NCBI GenBank assembly: GCA_001683735.1
Contig: LUGG01000013.1
Location: 744,001-808,000, forward strand
Length of the DNA: 64,000 bases
Origin: Grifola frondosa
Taxonomy: Eukaryota > Basidiomycota > Agaricomycetes > Polyporales > Grifolaceae
Direction of reading: 5' to 3'
The notes under the pieces were generated by a model. It saw only the letters and a list, made by a program, of their open reading frames with translations. It was not told the origin of the DNA and searched no databases. The position numbers and the translations under genes were made by a program. Shown piece after piece: positions 50,201 through 62,278 of this stretch; the first letter of the stretch is position 1, and each line of letters starts with the position of its first letter.

Positions 50201-51637
50201 ACGTGATCGGATCAAAATGGGCATACGCACGTAAGTTCGACACCGACGGAACTTGGAAACCGAAGGCGCGCCTAGTAGCGAAAGGCTTTCACCAGATTCC
50301 AGGCATCGACTACTTCGAGACCCACGCGTCCGTGGTACGGTTCGACTCCCTACGCCTGGTATGTGCCATTGCGACCTACCATGATATGGAAATGGGCCAG
50401 GACGACATCGAGAAGGCGTATCTGAACGCGACGCCGCAAGAAATGGTATACATGGAGCAACCGGAAGGGTATGTGTCCGAGGAGCATCCCGACTACGTCT
50501 GCGCTATCTTGCGGTCATTGTACGGACTAATGCAGGCCGGAAACGACTGGTGGAAGGACCTCGACACCTCGTTCGACGAGCTTGGCTTCGAACGCTCCCG
50601 TGCCGACGAATGTGTGCGCGCTCGCATCGACAACAACGGGCTGTCCCTAACGGCAACCTATACTGACGACATAACATCTGCTGCCGATAACTCTGCTGGC
50701 CTCGCCGTGACTCGCCGCGACATTAGCTCCCGGTACCGCCTCAGCGGAGGGGGAGAGTTCAGATACATGCTCGGAGTATCCGTGGAAAGGGACAGAGAGG
50801 CAAGGACGATGAAGCTCACTCAGCGTGCATACGCCGAGCGCGTGCTAGCCAGATTCAACATGCAGGACTCCAATCCGGTGCTGACGCCTTTGGAACCTGG
50901 GACAAAGCTGCTCAAAACCACTGAGGCTATCCCAGGAGCTGACGTCGAGGAGATGAACACCATCCCATACCGAGAGGCACTTGGCGCAATCATGTATCTC
51001 GCTGTCGCAACGCGCCCCGATCTCTCTTATGCGGTACAGCTTCTCAGCCGGACATGTCCAACCCGAATCTGCAGCACTGGAAAGCCCTCAAGCGTGTCCT
51101 GAGATATATTCGAGGGACCCTCGACTACGGTATCGTCTACCATGGCCCGCCAAGCCCACCGCCACGCTTCAACCCGTACTCTACTCTGATTCGTCGTACG
51201 CCGACTGCCCAGACTCTGCTCGTTCTACTCACGGCTACGTCGTCATCATGTCAGGTGGGCCCGTGTCTTGGAGCTCCAAGCGGCAAGATATCGTCGCGCT
51301 ATCCACCACGGAGGCGGAGTACATCGCAGCGGTGCACGCGGGGCAGACAGGCATGTGGATAGCCAAGTTCATGGACGACGTCTTTCTGCCGATATCTCGT
51401 CCGGTCATGATACGCATCGACAGCGCTGGCGGCGAGAGCCTTGCGAAGCGGTCCGCAAACTTCACGCGAGTCCGGCACTTGCACGTCCGTTACCACTGGT
51501 TGCGGGATGCGATACGAGGGAAGGAGCTGGACATCAAGCACATCGCGGGGAGGGACAACCCAGCCGATATTTTTACGAAGGCGCTGGCGCAACCGATACT
51601 GGAAAGGCACTTGAAGTTCTTGGAGATCGCGGTCTAG
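47227..51637 (+). CDS. Copia gag-pol polyprotein, interrupted by five 1-nt losses
   Basis: Starts MGDNKILMLPDSQHLRRTNW. Gag includes the zinc knuckle CEWCGWRGHTRPQC (CX2CX4HX4C). Then come protease (YVDSGASHHFFTD), GAG-pre-integrase (WHRRFGHIS), integrase (YIDLMFF ... IIRSDNGPEFCN ... TPYNPEQNGRSERGHRTI), reverse transcriptase (WAYARKFDTDGTWKPKARLV, QDDIEKAYLNA, and TYTDDIT in place of the usual YVDD) and RNase H (YSDSSYADC, ALSTTEAEYIA, DIKHIAGRDNPADIFTKAL). The frame breaks near 47395, 49525, 49757, 51047 and 51150. At each, one added base, usually C or G, would rejoin conserved sequence. All expected domains are present in order. Confidence 0.9.
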
Positions 51638-51642
51638 GGGAG
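51637..51642 (+). promoter_or_regulatory. Polypurine tract
   Basis: GGGGAG directly before the 3' LTR, starting at the last base of the pol stop codon; the expected plus-strand primer position. Confidence 0.6.
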
Positions 51643-51892
51643 TGTTAGCGTAGGTAGACCGCGACTGTGGCGGTGTGACAGATGTCAGGTGACTCGTGAC
51701 AGCGACAGACTTAGATACGATACTTTGGCACACGCACACCTCAGTCTTGTACCATCAGACTGAGGTGAGCGATACGTTTCCTTCTTCTCTTGTAGCGCGC
51801 TCACTCATGTATTGCTAGTTCATATCCTTCACAGGTAGAGTAGCGCGTCAATGCGAGTCTTGTACCATCAGACTGAGTTCATATCCTTCACA
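51643..51892 (+). repeat. 3' LTR of the copia element
   Basis: Offset from the 5' LTR by 4901 bp, with one visible difference (GACGGAC in the 5' copy, GACAGAC here). Confidence 0.95.
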
Positions 51893-53232
51893 GGGTTGGT
51901 TTCCGAAAAAGTCCAGCGCGAATCCAGTCCCCCGCCAGCGACCCAAATAGGTAACTCCTCTGGCAATATTCTTATCAAATAGACGGGATCATCACGTTCA
52001 CCCGCCGTACGAACTTTGAGCGCGCTTAATCTGGCTCAAAGTTCGTACGGCGGGTGCACATGACTTACACAGACTTGTCTTCGGCTCGGCCCAACATCCA
52101 AACTTGAGAGTACAGCTATGCATCGTTGAGCTCAATGAATGCGTGAACATCGACACAAGCACTACTCTGACCTCCACCTGTGTACATGGAATCCTCGTGT
52201 ACATAGTCTGTTAGTTGGTGTTCGCGCTCAAGTCAGTGCTGCTGTGCTAGAGCACGGTCTCAACACGCTTGCCGAGGACATAGCAGAGGAAGCCCTCTGG
52301 TGGTGGCATGCTCCGCGTACGTACCCGTTCTTACCCAGCCAAGACCGCTTTCACTCACGCACACTAGGCCCATCATTGAGCAGCTCTGCTCCAATCCAGC
52401 AAGCCTGCCATCATCCGCATACGGGCCTCCTTGTCCTTGTTCTCTCTGACCCCACCCCATCACTCACCACCTGCCTCATCTTCCATGGTATGACCTCTGG
52501 GGATGCAGCACTGAGCCCTGGATCAGCCAAGAGCCCCTCCCTCTCTGCGCTCACAAAACTGTCCCTCACCCCCGCTGCTGTTTGGTGCACCCGACATACG
52601 GCGGCGGGCCCTTGACACAAGTGAGAACCCAGGGCTGTTCGGCGACAGCCTGATAAAGAATCTGCCCAGTGCTCGGTGACAGCAGCAGTGGGAATTGCTG
52701 GCAGCATGCCGGATGATGATATCACAACTGTGCGTCTCTGGCGCCACCCTGCACGCACAGTCACAGTCATGCTTGCGGTATATGATGAGGTGCGCCTCTC
52801 CTACTTTGTTCTCATCCTCTCCCTCTCACTTCTCCGGCCCCAGCAGTGCACACTTCATGTTTGCGGTGGCACTCTGCCTCCGCCCCACATTGGAGATCGA
52901 GGTCGTGCATTGAATGTGTTCGTGCTATGTAACCCCCCATCCGCAGTCGATGCCAGTGTGCACAATGTGTGTGTGGGCTCATCCTGCACATGCTAGCTGC
53001 GGCGGGCGCTGTTGCCCGCGAGCAATGACAAGGACGCGCCAGTTTGGACCTGTGTCTTCGGTGGCTGGCCTTTTACTACCTTACGACAACATGCAGAGCA
53101 AGGAGCCTACATAGAGTAAGATATCACTTAGTAACAATATATTTACATTGAAAGAAAGATGCAAATAATTCTACTGTGTGCCACTAAGATTTCGGCACAT
53201 CTACACCGCTACAAGTAATCCCCAACTTGCCG
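51893..53232. other. No recognised gene; strong hairpin near left end
   Basis: Plus-strand frames such as 52139-52615 include VLEHGLNTLAEDIAEEALWW, which might be a remnant exon, but no family is recognised. The right end is the 3' flank of the Tnp2 transposase. Confidence 0.35.
51999..52056. repeat. Perfect 22-bp inverted repeat with 14-nt loop
   Basis: Arms 51999-52020 and 52035-52056 (CACCCGCCGTACGAACTTTG and two more bases, with its reverse complement) are fully complementary. The loop is 52021-52034. Confidence 0.85.
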
Positions 53233-56200
53233 TCACTGTTCTAGGGTCTCCTCAGTAATTCCAGCCATCAGAGCAACTTCAAGTCCGAGCTTCTCAATTA
53301 CAAAGTACCTTTCAATTTCGCCAACTACATGATGAATCTGACCTGACTGTTCTGCACGCTGTAGTGCTAAATTGTGTGGAACCATGCCTACAACGGACTT
53401 GATTTTTTTGATGTCAATGGCCATCCGTTCATCTTCTCGTGAGCATGATAACACTGTGCCGAATGAAACTGCAGTAAGAAGAGAATCTGGATCACTATAT
53501 GGCCGAACCATTGCGAGCGTTCGGATATGGGAGTCATCTAGATTGTCGGATTGAACTTGGAAGTAGTATTGAACTTCTGCAAAGTGTACGTTGTCATTCT
53601 CGATGATCTGAATGAGAGTTAGTTGCATTGCTAAGATTATGACAAACAAATAGCACCTTGACATTTCTTGACATTCGCACTTTGTCAGGCTGTTTCCGTC
53701 CCTCCTTCCACATTGACCGAGCGACCTGCCCATTTGGTAAGCAAAGGCGGGCCCATCGCATAACTTGTGGTGTCCAGTCACTCGGCTCATTCGGGAAGAA
53801 TTCTCGAATTGCAGCTGCCTCCTCGTGAGTGACATTACGATCTCGCACATCTCGTGCACGCAGTAAAACATATCCATCTTCGAGCTCCAAGGCACCGCGT
53901 GGAATGATGGGAAGCCCGTGACTTGGATCAAGACTAGGAATCATGGCCTTGAGTGCATTGACCTGCCCCCTTCGCACTGCACGCTGTGAGAGATTTGCAT
54001 ATGGATTGGAATGCTGCTTTATCTCACTGCCCAAGTCTCCAATTATACGCTCCATTGGGAATTGGGTCATATAGATTGGAGGACCAAGTTGTGGCACCTG
54101 GTCAGCAAGATGGGAGAGGGCATGGATGCTTTGTCGACAGAAGTGAATACGACTGGCTTTTCGCTGGTAGTAGAAGGTCTCAAATTCCTCCAGGAATATG
54201 ATGAGTAAAATTCTAGCCTGTTGGAGCTGTTCGCGAGTGATGCTGCGCTGATGAAGGAGATGAATAGCAGCAACAAGCTTGCAGAAGTTCTGCCAAATTC
54301 TGTCAGGAAGGATGCCATAAAGTAGGGCTGGTGCAAGACCATATATCCAAGTTAGGAATTCAATGGATTTGTAACCGCTGTTTACTTTCTCTGCTGGGTT
54401 ACGAGTGGTCGATCAAATGAACCTGGAAGATATGAAGTGGCATCTGCCACTTCTTTTCCATGAGCCGCCCATAGTGTAGCATTCCTAAGCACAGCAAAGT
54501 CCCAAGACTCTATGGTATCACCTTTATCACATGACATTGTACCACGCCAGAGACTGATCAAAAGATCAGTTAAATTGAGAGACACAAGATGCATGAGGTC
54601 AGCGGGGAAAAGAGCAGGGATTGGAAGTCGGTAGCGTGCATCTAATCCACTGAAAATGCTAGGCTTGCAAATTCCAGTTTTGAAACGTTGCTCCTTGTAC
54701 TCTCGATCATTTTGAGAATGAATAAGATTGTAAAGGCCTTCCTGATATCTTGTTTGATATATATTAGCATAATCATATATTATGATAGATAATTATACGT
54801 ACCTTTCACTTGTTTTGAGTGATGTCTCAGGCACAATATTGCGAACAAGTATATCATTCATGGTTTGACTCTGGAACATTTTGATCGACAGGATTAAGAC
54901 ATGCTGGATAATAGTGGTTTCCGCCAGCCTTCGTCGGCCTCGCAGTGGACAGAAAAGCCGACAGCCTGAAGCACCAAAATGACCCACCAGACCACTGAGC
55001 ATGGCCATAGCAGGACCATCTGCAGTAGCCAAAGCAAGAAATGGATGAGAGATGAATGTGGCCTTGTCAATAGCATCCCAAATGCGCAACCCTTGTCGCT
55101 GTAAAGCAGCAAGATGATAAAGACCAGGAAATAGGAAGGAATCCAGATTCTTCGGCTTGTGAGGGCCTGGAATAACTCCACCAGGCAGAATATGCTCCTT
55201 TTTGTAATGAAAACTTAGTGAATAGTTGAAGAAAATTTAGATGTAAATCTGACCTTTTTGTAACGAAGATTTGGTGAGTAGTCAAGGACAATCCAGATAT
55301 AAACCCAACAATCAGAGAGTTTGCTCTCATATAATTGGGCACCATCCACTGAAAACATGAGAACCATGTCTTCTTTCTTGATTCTTCCATCATGTACTGC
55401 CTCCAAAATATCGATGCCATAAAACATCTGAATAATGAGGAAGGTATTGTTTTTCAGTGAGCATCTGAATTGCAGCATTTACGACATCCATCTTGTAGCG
55501 CATCTCCCCAGAACTTTGGATAGTGCGGCGAAGTGCCTGAAGCTGAAATCCAACTGGGATTGTATGAAAAACCTGCCGCGGAACCTTTTTTCCAGGTTTA
55601 AGAGGATCATAACGAGGTTCGGCACATAGAGGACATGTGTCCAAATCCTTGAAAGGACCTGTAAAGGCCACACACGAGTTTACACACATGTGCGATATGA
55701 CGGAGGTGATTCCGCTAAGTTCCTTGACCTTTTGTTTGATCTGATGAAATGTATAGATCTCGCAGGATGGATCATAACGTTTCAGAGCATCTCGAATATC
55801 ATTGTATGTTTGCTGTGATGCATGGCTCACCGCAAGGAAGATGTCCAATGAGAGATGAAGGATAGGATCCTCAATATCCAGTGACTCCTCGGCTGGATGG
55901 AGCAAGCGATGAAAATCTTCTTCTGAGAGACCACTATTCTCAAGTGTAGCAGTTTTGAGCTCCTGAATGAATTTGTCTGCTGTGGATATATCTGTAATTT
56001 TTGAGTCAAAATTGTTCACATCAATTTCAACGGGATCCTGTTGTTCATTAACAGGGTCATGATCACTGTTGCGGTTAGCCAGAGATTGATCAAGCAAGCT
56101 ATTTGGATCAACATCTTGCAATTCATCCTAGAGAATTTTATTAAAATACTATTTCAAAACAAGAGAAATATAATCAGTGCACTGACTTCATAATTTGTTT

Positions 56201-56590
56201 GTTCATCAACTTCATGATCCATCTGTTCATCTTCAAAAACCTCTTCTTCTTCAGGTGTATTCATGAACTGCTGAATATTTGTAATAAGCTCAATCTTAGT
56301 GTGTATAAATATAATAATTACAGCACCTCTTGTGAGTCAATATCCATAGAGACATGTTCCAAGTCTTGATTTGGGTGATTGGTGCTATGTGTGATTTGAA
56401 TATTTCTATCTGCTTGAGACGACAATGCTTTGAAACTGAGATGGTCCAGATAGGTGTCCCAGCGATGGTCAATAACTTGCTTTGACTGGGCAATGTGGCG
56501 ACTATGGGTGCGAGAGGACACCTGTCTCCAAATGCCCTTACAGCGAATCTCACAGTTGCAGTGCCAAGTTCCATCTGGGGCTTTAGGCAT
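53233..56590 (-). CDS. CACTA-type transposase, Tnp2 family (one frameshift)
   Basis: The probable start is MPKAPDGTWHCNCEIRCKG at 56590. Acidic linkers follow, then CPLCAEPRYDPLKPGKKVPR and FHTIPVGFQLQALRRTIQSS (the Tnp2 entry motif), MVLMFSVDGAQLYESKLSDC, ILPGGVIPGPHKPKNLDSFL, ATADGPAMAMLSGLVGHFGA with GCRLFCPLRGRR, PALFPADLMHLVSLNLTDLL, SGYKSIEFLTWIYGLAPALL, YYQRKASRIHFCRQSIHALS, QFPMERIIGDLGSEIKQHSN and a tail to 53233. Several introns of 50-60 nt are needed, for example about 54,750-54,800. Near 54,409 one C is missing: FDRP must shift to TRNPAEKVNSGYKS. Catalyses cut-and-paste transposition of En/Spm elements. No matched CACTA termini were found. Confidence 0.85.
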
Positions 56591-57290
56591 CTTGTGAAGT
56601 TGAGAATGATATAGGCAAGAGAGACAAAAACCAAGAATATGTATGATCAGTTCAAGTTCATGTTGGTGTTTGAGACGGGTCACATGTGGAGAGCGCTTGT
56701 GACATTGTCACTTCGCATGGTGACAAGGCAAGCTGTCGCTGTTCGCGTCGTTCGTCTTGTCATTCACTCGTCGACTGTCCTGTCTTTCCCTACGATGGAC
56801 GACCACGACCGCCACTCTCGGTTTTCTCTTAGCACTGGGACCATAGTGGTTTATTTTCAACGGAGCCTTCAAGTCACTCTCGCGGTCCCTCTCTCCCTTG
56901 TGCTCCTTCACAGCTGAGTGCATACAGCCCATCCAGCTCTGGGAGTTCGGTCCCCATGCTTGGACATGCGCGAACGGAGGATGGTGCCAGCACCCACTCA
57001 TCAATTCTTGATCTGTATTCTCCGGTATTAAACAATAGCCCTTCGATCAACCTTCTCACTTCCAGAGAGGCGCCATACGTTGTCGGAGAACAGGAGTGAG
57101 CTCTCCCACCAGAATCGTCCGTCGTTGCCACCGCTCTCGAGCTATACGCCAGTACGTGCCTACAGCTAACTTAAGATACCTGTTACTGATCGATCGATCG
57201 ATCGACCAGCCTATAGTCTGGGGCTCTCAGCCTCGATCTGTGCACAGGCATCATAGTCACGTCGACCGATTCTTGGCCACTGAGGATACG
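56591..57290. other. Divergent intergenic region between Tnp2 and the accessory ORF
   Basis: Both neighbours start away from this stretch, which would make it their shared promoter region if they form one element. It contains GATCGATCGATCGATCGA (57188-57205), a short tandem palindrome. No gene. Confidence 0.45.
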
Positions 57291-59254
57291 ATGGGCCCTG
57301 GTCAGTCATTAAAATGTGAAAATGCAGCACTTACCGCCGAGAACGTTTTGTTGCGGTATGTTTCCCTTAACTTATCTCGCTGCTTATTCTAATCCTTTCA
57401 CACAGAGGATTCCTCAAGGATATCATGGCTGCAATGCCAATGCTCCGCTCGGTGGTCCCTATCCCATCCAACATACTCGCCACGCCGTCGTCAACATCTG
57501 CTAGCACGAGTGCAAGCACGGACTCCCTGGCTTCAGTGGGAGATGCTATAGCTTACCCGGACAATGCCATTCTTGTGCGTCCTGCGCCCGCACCGCTTGA
57601 GCACAACGACTTCTCCGCGTCACCATATGGACTGGAGTCGATAAGAAGGATTTCAACCAAAAGTCGGCAACATCTGTTACTTCCAGCAAATCAGGACATT
57701 CAAATGGGACCCCTAAGCATACGGATTCCTTCAGGATAGCAAAGGCAACCCACTCTCGTGAACGACTTGAGGAAATGCGCACATTTGCGTACACGCTCTT
57801 CAATGAGCTTCTGTCACACGGTAAGGCTCCGATAGTGGGGCAAGCTACTGCTGTCGCCAACGGTACTTCGAGTCAGAAATGTCCATTGCAGTTCGAGGGT
57901 TCCAGTACTGCTCAAACCCACCACACTGGAAAGCTCATGCCTTTGCGACGCTAGTGTATCCAACTTTTGCAGCCACCATCCGGAACAATGGGCGAAAGCC
58001 TGCAATCAAGCTGGAGGGTTCCCCAACACCCTCGTTTTCTTCATCAGATCCATCTATGACACAATCCGATGCTTCTGTTGCCCCCTCTGACTCAGTCTCA
58101 CAAGTCGAATCAAATTCGTCGCAGAAGGTCAACAGAAAACGGCGCGCACCTCCTCTTTTGGCTCCTGTGAACAAGGTTTTGAGGCGAACTCCTTCGCTCC
58201 CTGCAATACAAAGCCCCCTGTATATTTCCTTCTTTTTCTAGCACTACATTCCACTAATATGTTTTTATTAGGTATCCGTGTCATTCCCGATCGAACGGGT
58301 GTCTTCTCCGGTACAGGGGCCCTTTGGCTGCAACTTCCATGGAAATGACATTGGCTCCTGCCCCAGCATCGACAACAACAGCCCCAACTCCAACACTAGC
58401 ATCGGCAGCAGCACCGACGCCAACAGCACCGTTGGTGATGGAGGTGCCATCGATGGTAGCGACAGCAGCGGTGGCCACAACAGCTGCAATGGCAACGATG
58501 GAAACATCATTGTCGCAGTCTGTGCCACCTCCGGGGACAAGAACAGGGTTGAAGTTGTCGGATTTGATGCTTCCCTGTCGGCATTCTCGTCTGGACTTCC
58601 TGTCAACCCACCATGGGTTTCACTCTCTGTCAACACTCCTGATTCATCCGTTGTCAACAACTCGCTTGCGCCTGCCAGTCCTGCTACTTCAAGTGGGGTT
58701 GATAACTTGCTGGCACCTGCTAGCACTGCCGCCTCGTCTGGGACTAACCATTCGCTTGCACCCACTGGTGCCACTGCCCCTTCCAATTCGCTCCCATCTG
58801 CCGACTCTGCCCCTCCGGGTGGTATCGTCAACTCACTCTCATCTGCCGATCCTACTGCTACCTCCTCATCCACCTCACCCACAATTCCCAAACCATCTAA
58901 GCCCACCAGCAGTAGAAAATCGAAGCAAGTGGACCCGTCGCTCAAATTGTGGCCGACGAGCGAGATTTCGGCAATGTAAGATACATTTATATATATATAT
59001 TGTCTACTAAACTACTCCTACAGGAACATATGTGGCCATGAATGGCATGTGGAGCATCCGGAGAGGTCGAAGGAGGATTTCAAGGCATACTGGAAGACTG
59101 TCGGCAAGGACGTCAAATCCCAGTATGGCGCACGCAGAAAGGCCATGGTTTGTTCTCGTTTTCATTTTGCATATTGATACTGATATCAATTATCAATTTT
59201 CAGAAGGCGGAATACACCAAGTCGCGGGGACCTCGCAAGAATGATACTATGTAG
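57291..59254 (+). CDS. Probable CACTA-element accessory protein, multi-exon
   Basis: Exon 1 starts MGPGQSLKCENAALTAENVL, a short coiled-coil segment. A 50-60-nt intron leads to GFLKDIMAAMPMLRSVVPIP. The frame shifts near 57,612 (a one-base change) into KKDFNQKSATSVTSSKSG and ERLEEMRTFAYTLFNELLSH. Later exons give MSIAVRGFQYCSNPPHWKAH, a long Ser/Ala/Thr-rich stretch (58.3-58.9 kb) and the end CGHEWHVEHPERSKEDFKAY, WKTVGKDVKSQYGARRKAM, EYTKSRGPRKNDTM. Mushroom Tnp2 transposases are often next to a gene ending in a block of this kind (C-HW--HP-G----F--YW), which is why I link the two. Function unknown; possibly DNA binding, like TnpA of En/Spm. Confidence 0.55.
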
Positions 59255-60074
59255 TGACCACTTCGCTGTCCGTCGCCCAGGTACGCCAACGTCAGTCTAC
59301 TCACCTGCACAGAATCTAATCTATTACATGCTTTAGAGTGTCGCACGATTCATGTATATACATGTATGATAGCGGCATCCGTGTGCTCCAACAGTGCATG
59401 GCCATGCGATTGACTGCGAAGGATTCAACATCCTTCTTCCCTATTGTCTTCTTGTCTTGTTTGCCTTCTGATCTTGTCGTCTATAAGTTGCCAGGAGCTG
59501 TGGAGGGTATGGTATTCATATGATGTTCTGATATTTTCGTATGCATGTGTGTAGTGTAGCATGGAATATATGTGTTGCACCTGCTATATCTCACTATATT
59601 CTGAGCTGGCACAAATTATAATAAATTTCCCGATGTCAAAAGCCATCTAGCTACATCGCGCATGTAGCTGCATGTTCTAATACTGTGATGAAGCTATGTC
59701 TGAAGCCACGGTGCTATATATTTGGCTTCGAAGATACTGTAGAATCTAGTAAAATCCAGCAAAGTCTCCGTCATCCGAAATTCTGGACTACACTAGATCC
59801 TGCTAGAACGACTTTCGGATGGGCTTCATGATTAATCCTTGCAGATAATTTTGATAATCTTTTGACAGGCTTAGTCTTACCGACCATCCGACTTAAGATT
59901 GTTATTTTCTATAGGCGGATTGGCACCGAAGTCTCGGGATATTCGGATGTTGGTATGTGAAAGTCCTTCCTAGGAGTCTGTTGCTGAATAACGTATAGAG
60001 TTCGCTACCATTGTGCCGTTCTACCGCCGGAGCCGTCCCGGTAACAAATATCTAGAGCGTGGCTCTGCACAAGA
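59255..60074. other. Intergenic, AT-rich
   Basis: No gene recognised. I looked for a CACTA-element right terminus and did not find one that matches the left side. Confidence 0.4.
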
Positions 60075-60712
60075 TTAGGTCCCACCTCTGCCTCTCAGCA
60101 GATTCATTAATATTTGCGTCAGTACTGGCTGCTCGGCATGTCGGAACGCCTCCGCGCAATTTGTCATATGTGTTCCTGATATCGTGAAGCTAAAGTTTGA
60201 GGGTGCCATCTCGCTTTTTGCCATGCACCCTAGATACAAGAAAAGCCGTGGTTCAAAAATCCCAACAACACACTCGGACCGATTCCAGCTTGAGGGCACT
60301 ATGGACGTCCGCACCGAACGACTGCCGCTGTGATATCCACTCAGGAGTTGTCGCACCGACCAATTGATATATCTCCAGGGAATGCGTACCGTCTATCGTC
60401 GCAAGCTTCCTTTCGTATTCGCCAATATAACGGAAATAGGGGACGAATGACTTCGCATCTTGCCTTGCCGCTATCAATGTTCCGCACCCGACTCTGTCCT
60501 TCATCCTGCCCGGTGGTCCGTCGATTTACTCGGCATCTTTCACCGTTCGAATATCGGCGGACCCGACTGCAGAGTAGAAACACCTGAATAAAACGGCCAC
60601 GCTGATCACAGCGAACCTCCACGTCTCTGTTACCTTCATCCTGATAGTCCCGGTGCGCTGAATAGTAATAGGCAAATTTCAGGTCTTCGGTCGACTTGGC
60701 CCGTTCTTTCAC
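60075..60712 (-). CDS. Unidentified coding-like region in overlapping frames
   Basis: Three minus-strand frames overlap: one from MKERAKSTEDLKFAYYYSAH, one through CGTLIAARQDAKSFVPYFRY with YERKLATIDGTHSLEIYQLV, and one ending in LLRGRGGT. The middle one looks most protein-like. They could be one frameshifted gene. No family is recognised. Confidence 0.3.
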
Positions 60713-60959
60713 GAACTAATTCGCACCCCGGAGATTGATTTTTCTACAGCCTTGTCAGCTCTCAGGTCAGTGGCTGTTGCCGCCGTGTCGTGCCGCGGGT
60801 CGAGTTGTTTGAGAGAAACATACTAAACCAAAGCCACTCGAACAGGACTAGAATATATTAGTGGTTGAAATCAACTGATGACCAGCAATATTACTCAATG
60901 GATGAAGATAAATTATACAAGGGCTATCCGGGAGGGTCTCCACATTGACCATCAGCCAG

Positions 60960-62102
60960 CTACGTGATACGAATAATGATGAAAGTCAACACAAACGCAA
61001 CCAAGGCAACAACGAGACTCAAGATCTGATCCATGTCGTCCCCCAGCTCTTCGAGCTATGATCCCTTACCGCACGCGCTCCTTTGTCATTACATCGTGGT
61101 TGCGTTCAAGCTTCTCCTGCGCCTCAAGGACGACCGCCTTGTCCTTCTCAAGCGAGCCGGCGAAGTGCTGCGCATTCCGTTTCAGCTGCGTGGCCATCTG
61201 CGCGAGCTGCGCAGAGAGCTCCTCCTGTAGCGCGGTAGAGTTCTGCAGGAACGTGGGGGTCGCTTCAGAGGACGCCTTCGCGATGGAGGTAGGGAGGAGC
61301 GTGGCGCTGGGTTGATCGGTCCGCGCTGAATGACTGGGCTCGTATCGCCAGGCGACATGAGAAAGTCGTGGGTTGTGATCAAACTAGTCTCTTCTGCAGG
61401 AAGCAAGGTAGCGCTGGGATCTGCTGGAATACTTTCTGGCGCAGATTCTGAAAACTCCGAGTCGGACGAGGTCAGGACTGGGATAGGTAGCCTAGGCAAA
61501 ATGGGTTCTGGTCGTATAGATTTGGGTGCGACACGCTGTGAGAATGGGGCCATGGTTTAGTCACGGATAATACAGCCGTAGTAGGCAATAATTGTAGAAC
61601 ACCAAAGCTTGACTTCAGCGACGGAAGCAATAATGTTTGCCACCCAAGTCAAACTCTGGTCTTCAAATGCACGACATTACCTTGTCCACTTCCATTACGA
61701 CGTTCTCAAGACGATCCAGGGTCCTCCGCAGCGCATTAAATCGCTCAACGACAGTCCTGCAGGGCATTTATTTACAAAAATGTCAGGGTTCGTTGTCAGA
61801 CAGTGATGATGCCACGTACGCGTCGCGTACATCCTCATTCACCTCACGTTCAACAGCAACTTGCGTGCATACTTCAGTTTCTACAGTGATAATGTACGTT
61901 CACTTCTACATGTCAAGGCTCAACCGCACGACAGTGAACGTATTACCCACCTGCAACGTGCCCGCGTCCTGATCCACGTCGGTAACGGTGACTGAGCATC
62001 TTCAGACCAATCCTCGTTGGAGACCGTCTTCTCCAACCTGCGGACTAGCCGAGCAAGATTGACTCGGTCATGAAGCATCTGTTCTGAGTGGAAGTTGGAC
62101 AT
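60960..62102 (-). CDS. USE1: Use1-like SNARE of Golgi-to-ER transport
   Basis: The probable start at 62102 gives MSNFHSEQMLHDR, then VNLARLVRRLEKTVSNEDW, the N-terminal signature of Use1. Small exons follow: KLKYARKLLLNV, then TVVERFNALRRTLDRLENVV with MEVDK, then a disordered stretch, then the SNARE part QNSTALQEELSAQLAQMATQ, LKRNAQHFAGSLEKDKAVVL, RNHDVMTKERVR, and the C-terminal anchor LSLVVALVAFVLTFIIIRIT ending at 60960. Use1 is a tail-anchored Q-SNARE acting with Ufe1, Sec20 and Sec22 in fusion of COPI vesicles with the ER. Frame breaks near 61,300, 61,070 and 61,040 (one base each) separate the pieces. Essential in yeast, so true loss is unlikely. Divergent from the 62279 gene by 176 bp. 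Confidence 0.75.
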
Positions 62103-62278
62103 GTTAATGCACTGAGTGCTGAGCAGTGAGCACGAGGTCGCCGTTCGAGATGACGGTGCCGAGTCGAGCGCACGTGGCAATCAATTTCGGAATAAACTCA
62201 AGATCTTCTAAGTTACGCAGCTACTTACGCAGCTCAACTGTATCGCTATATCATAGAACTCAGTTGTATCAATACCCC
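62103..62278. promoter_or_regulatory. Shared divergent promoter of USE1 and the SQS1-like gene
   Basis: Only 176 bp separates the two start codons, so promoters must overlap. TTACGCAGCT occurs twice (62213-62222 and 62225-62234), a possible shared control element. No TATA box is evident. Confidence 0.5.

Larger units (their letters stand above)
46742..51892 (+). mobile_element. Ty1/copia LTR retrotransposon, near complete
   Basis: Two 250-bp LTRs (46742-46991 and 51643-51892) begin TGTTAGCG and end CTTCACA, differ at about one position, and are flanked by a perfect 5-bp target duplication GGGTT (46737-46741 and 51893-51897). The order protease, integrase, reverse transcriptase, RNase H defines the copia superfamily. 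Near-identical LTRs mean recent insertion. Its coding frame carries five one-base losses, which is odd for so young an element. Confidence 0.96.

Noticed and set aside
53160..53210. CACTAAGATTTC as a possible left end of the CACTA element
   Set aside because: No matching inverted copy was found on the right side up to 60 kb, and CACTA alone is common.
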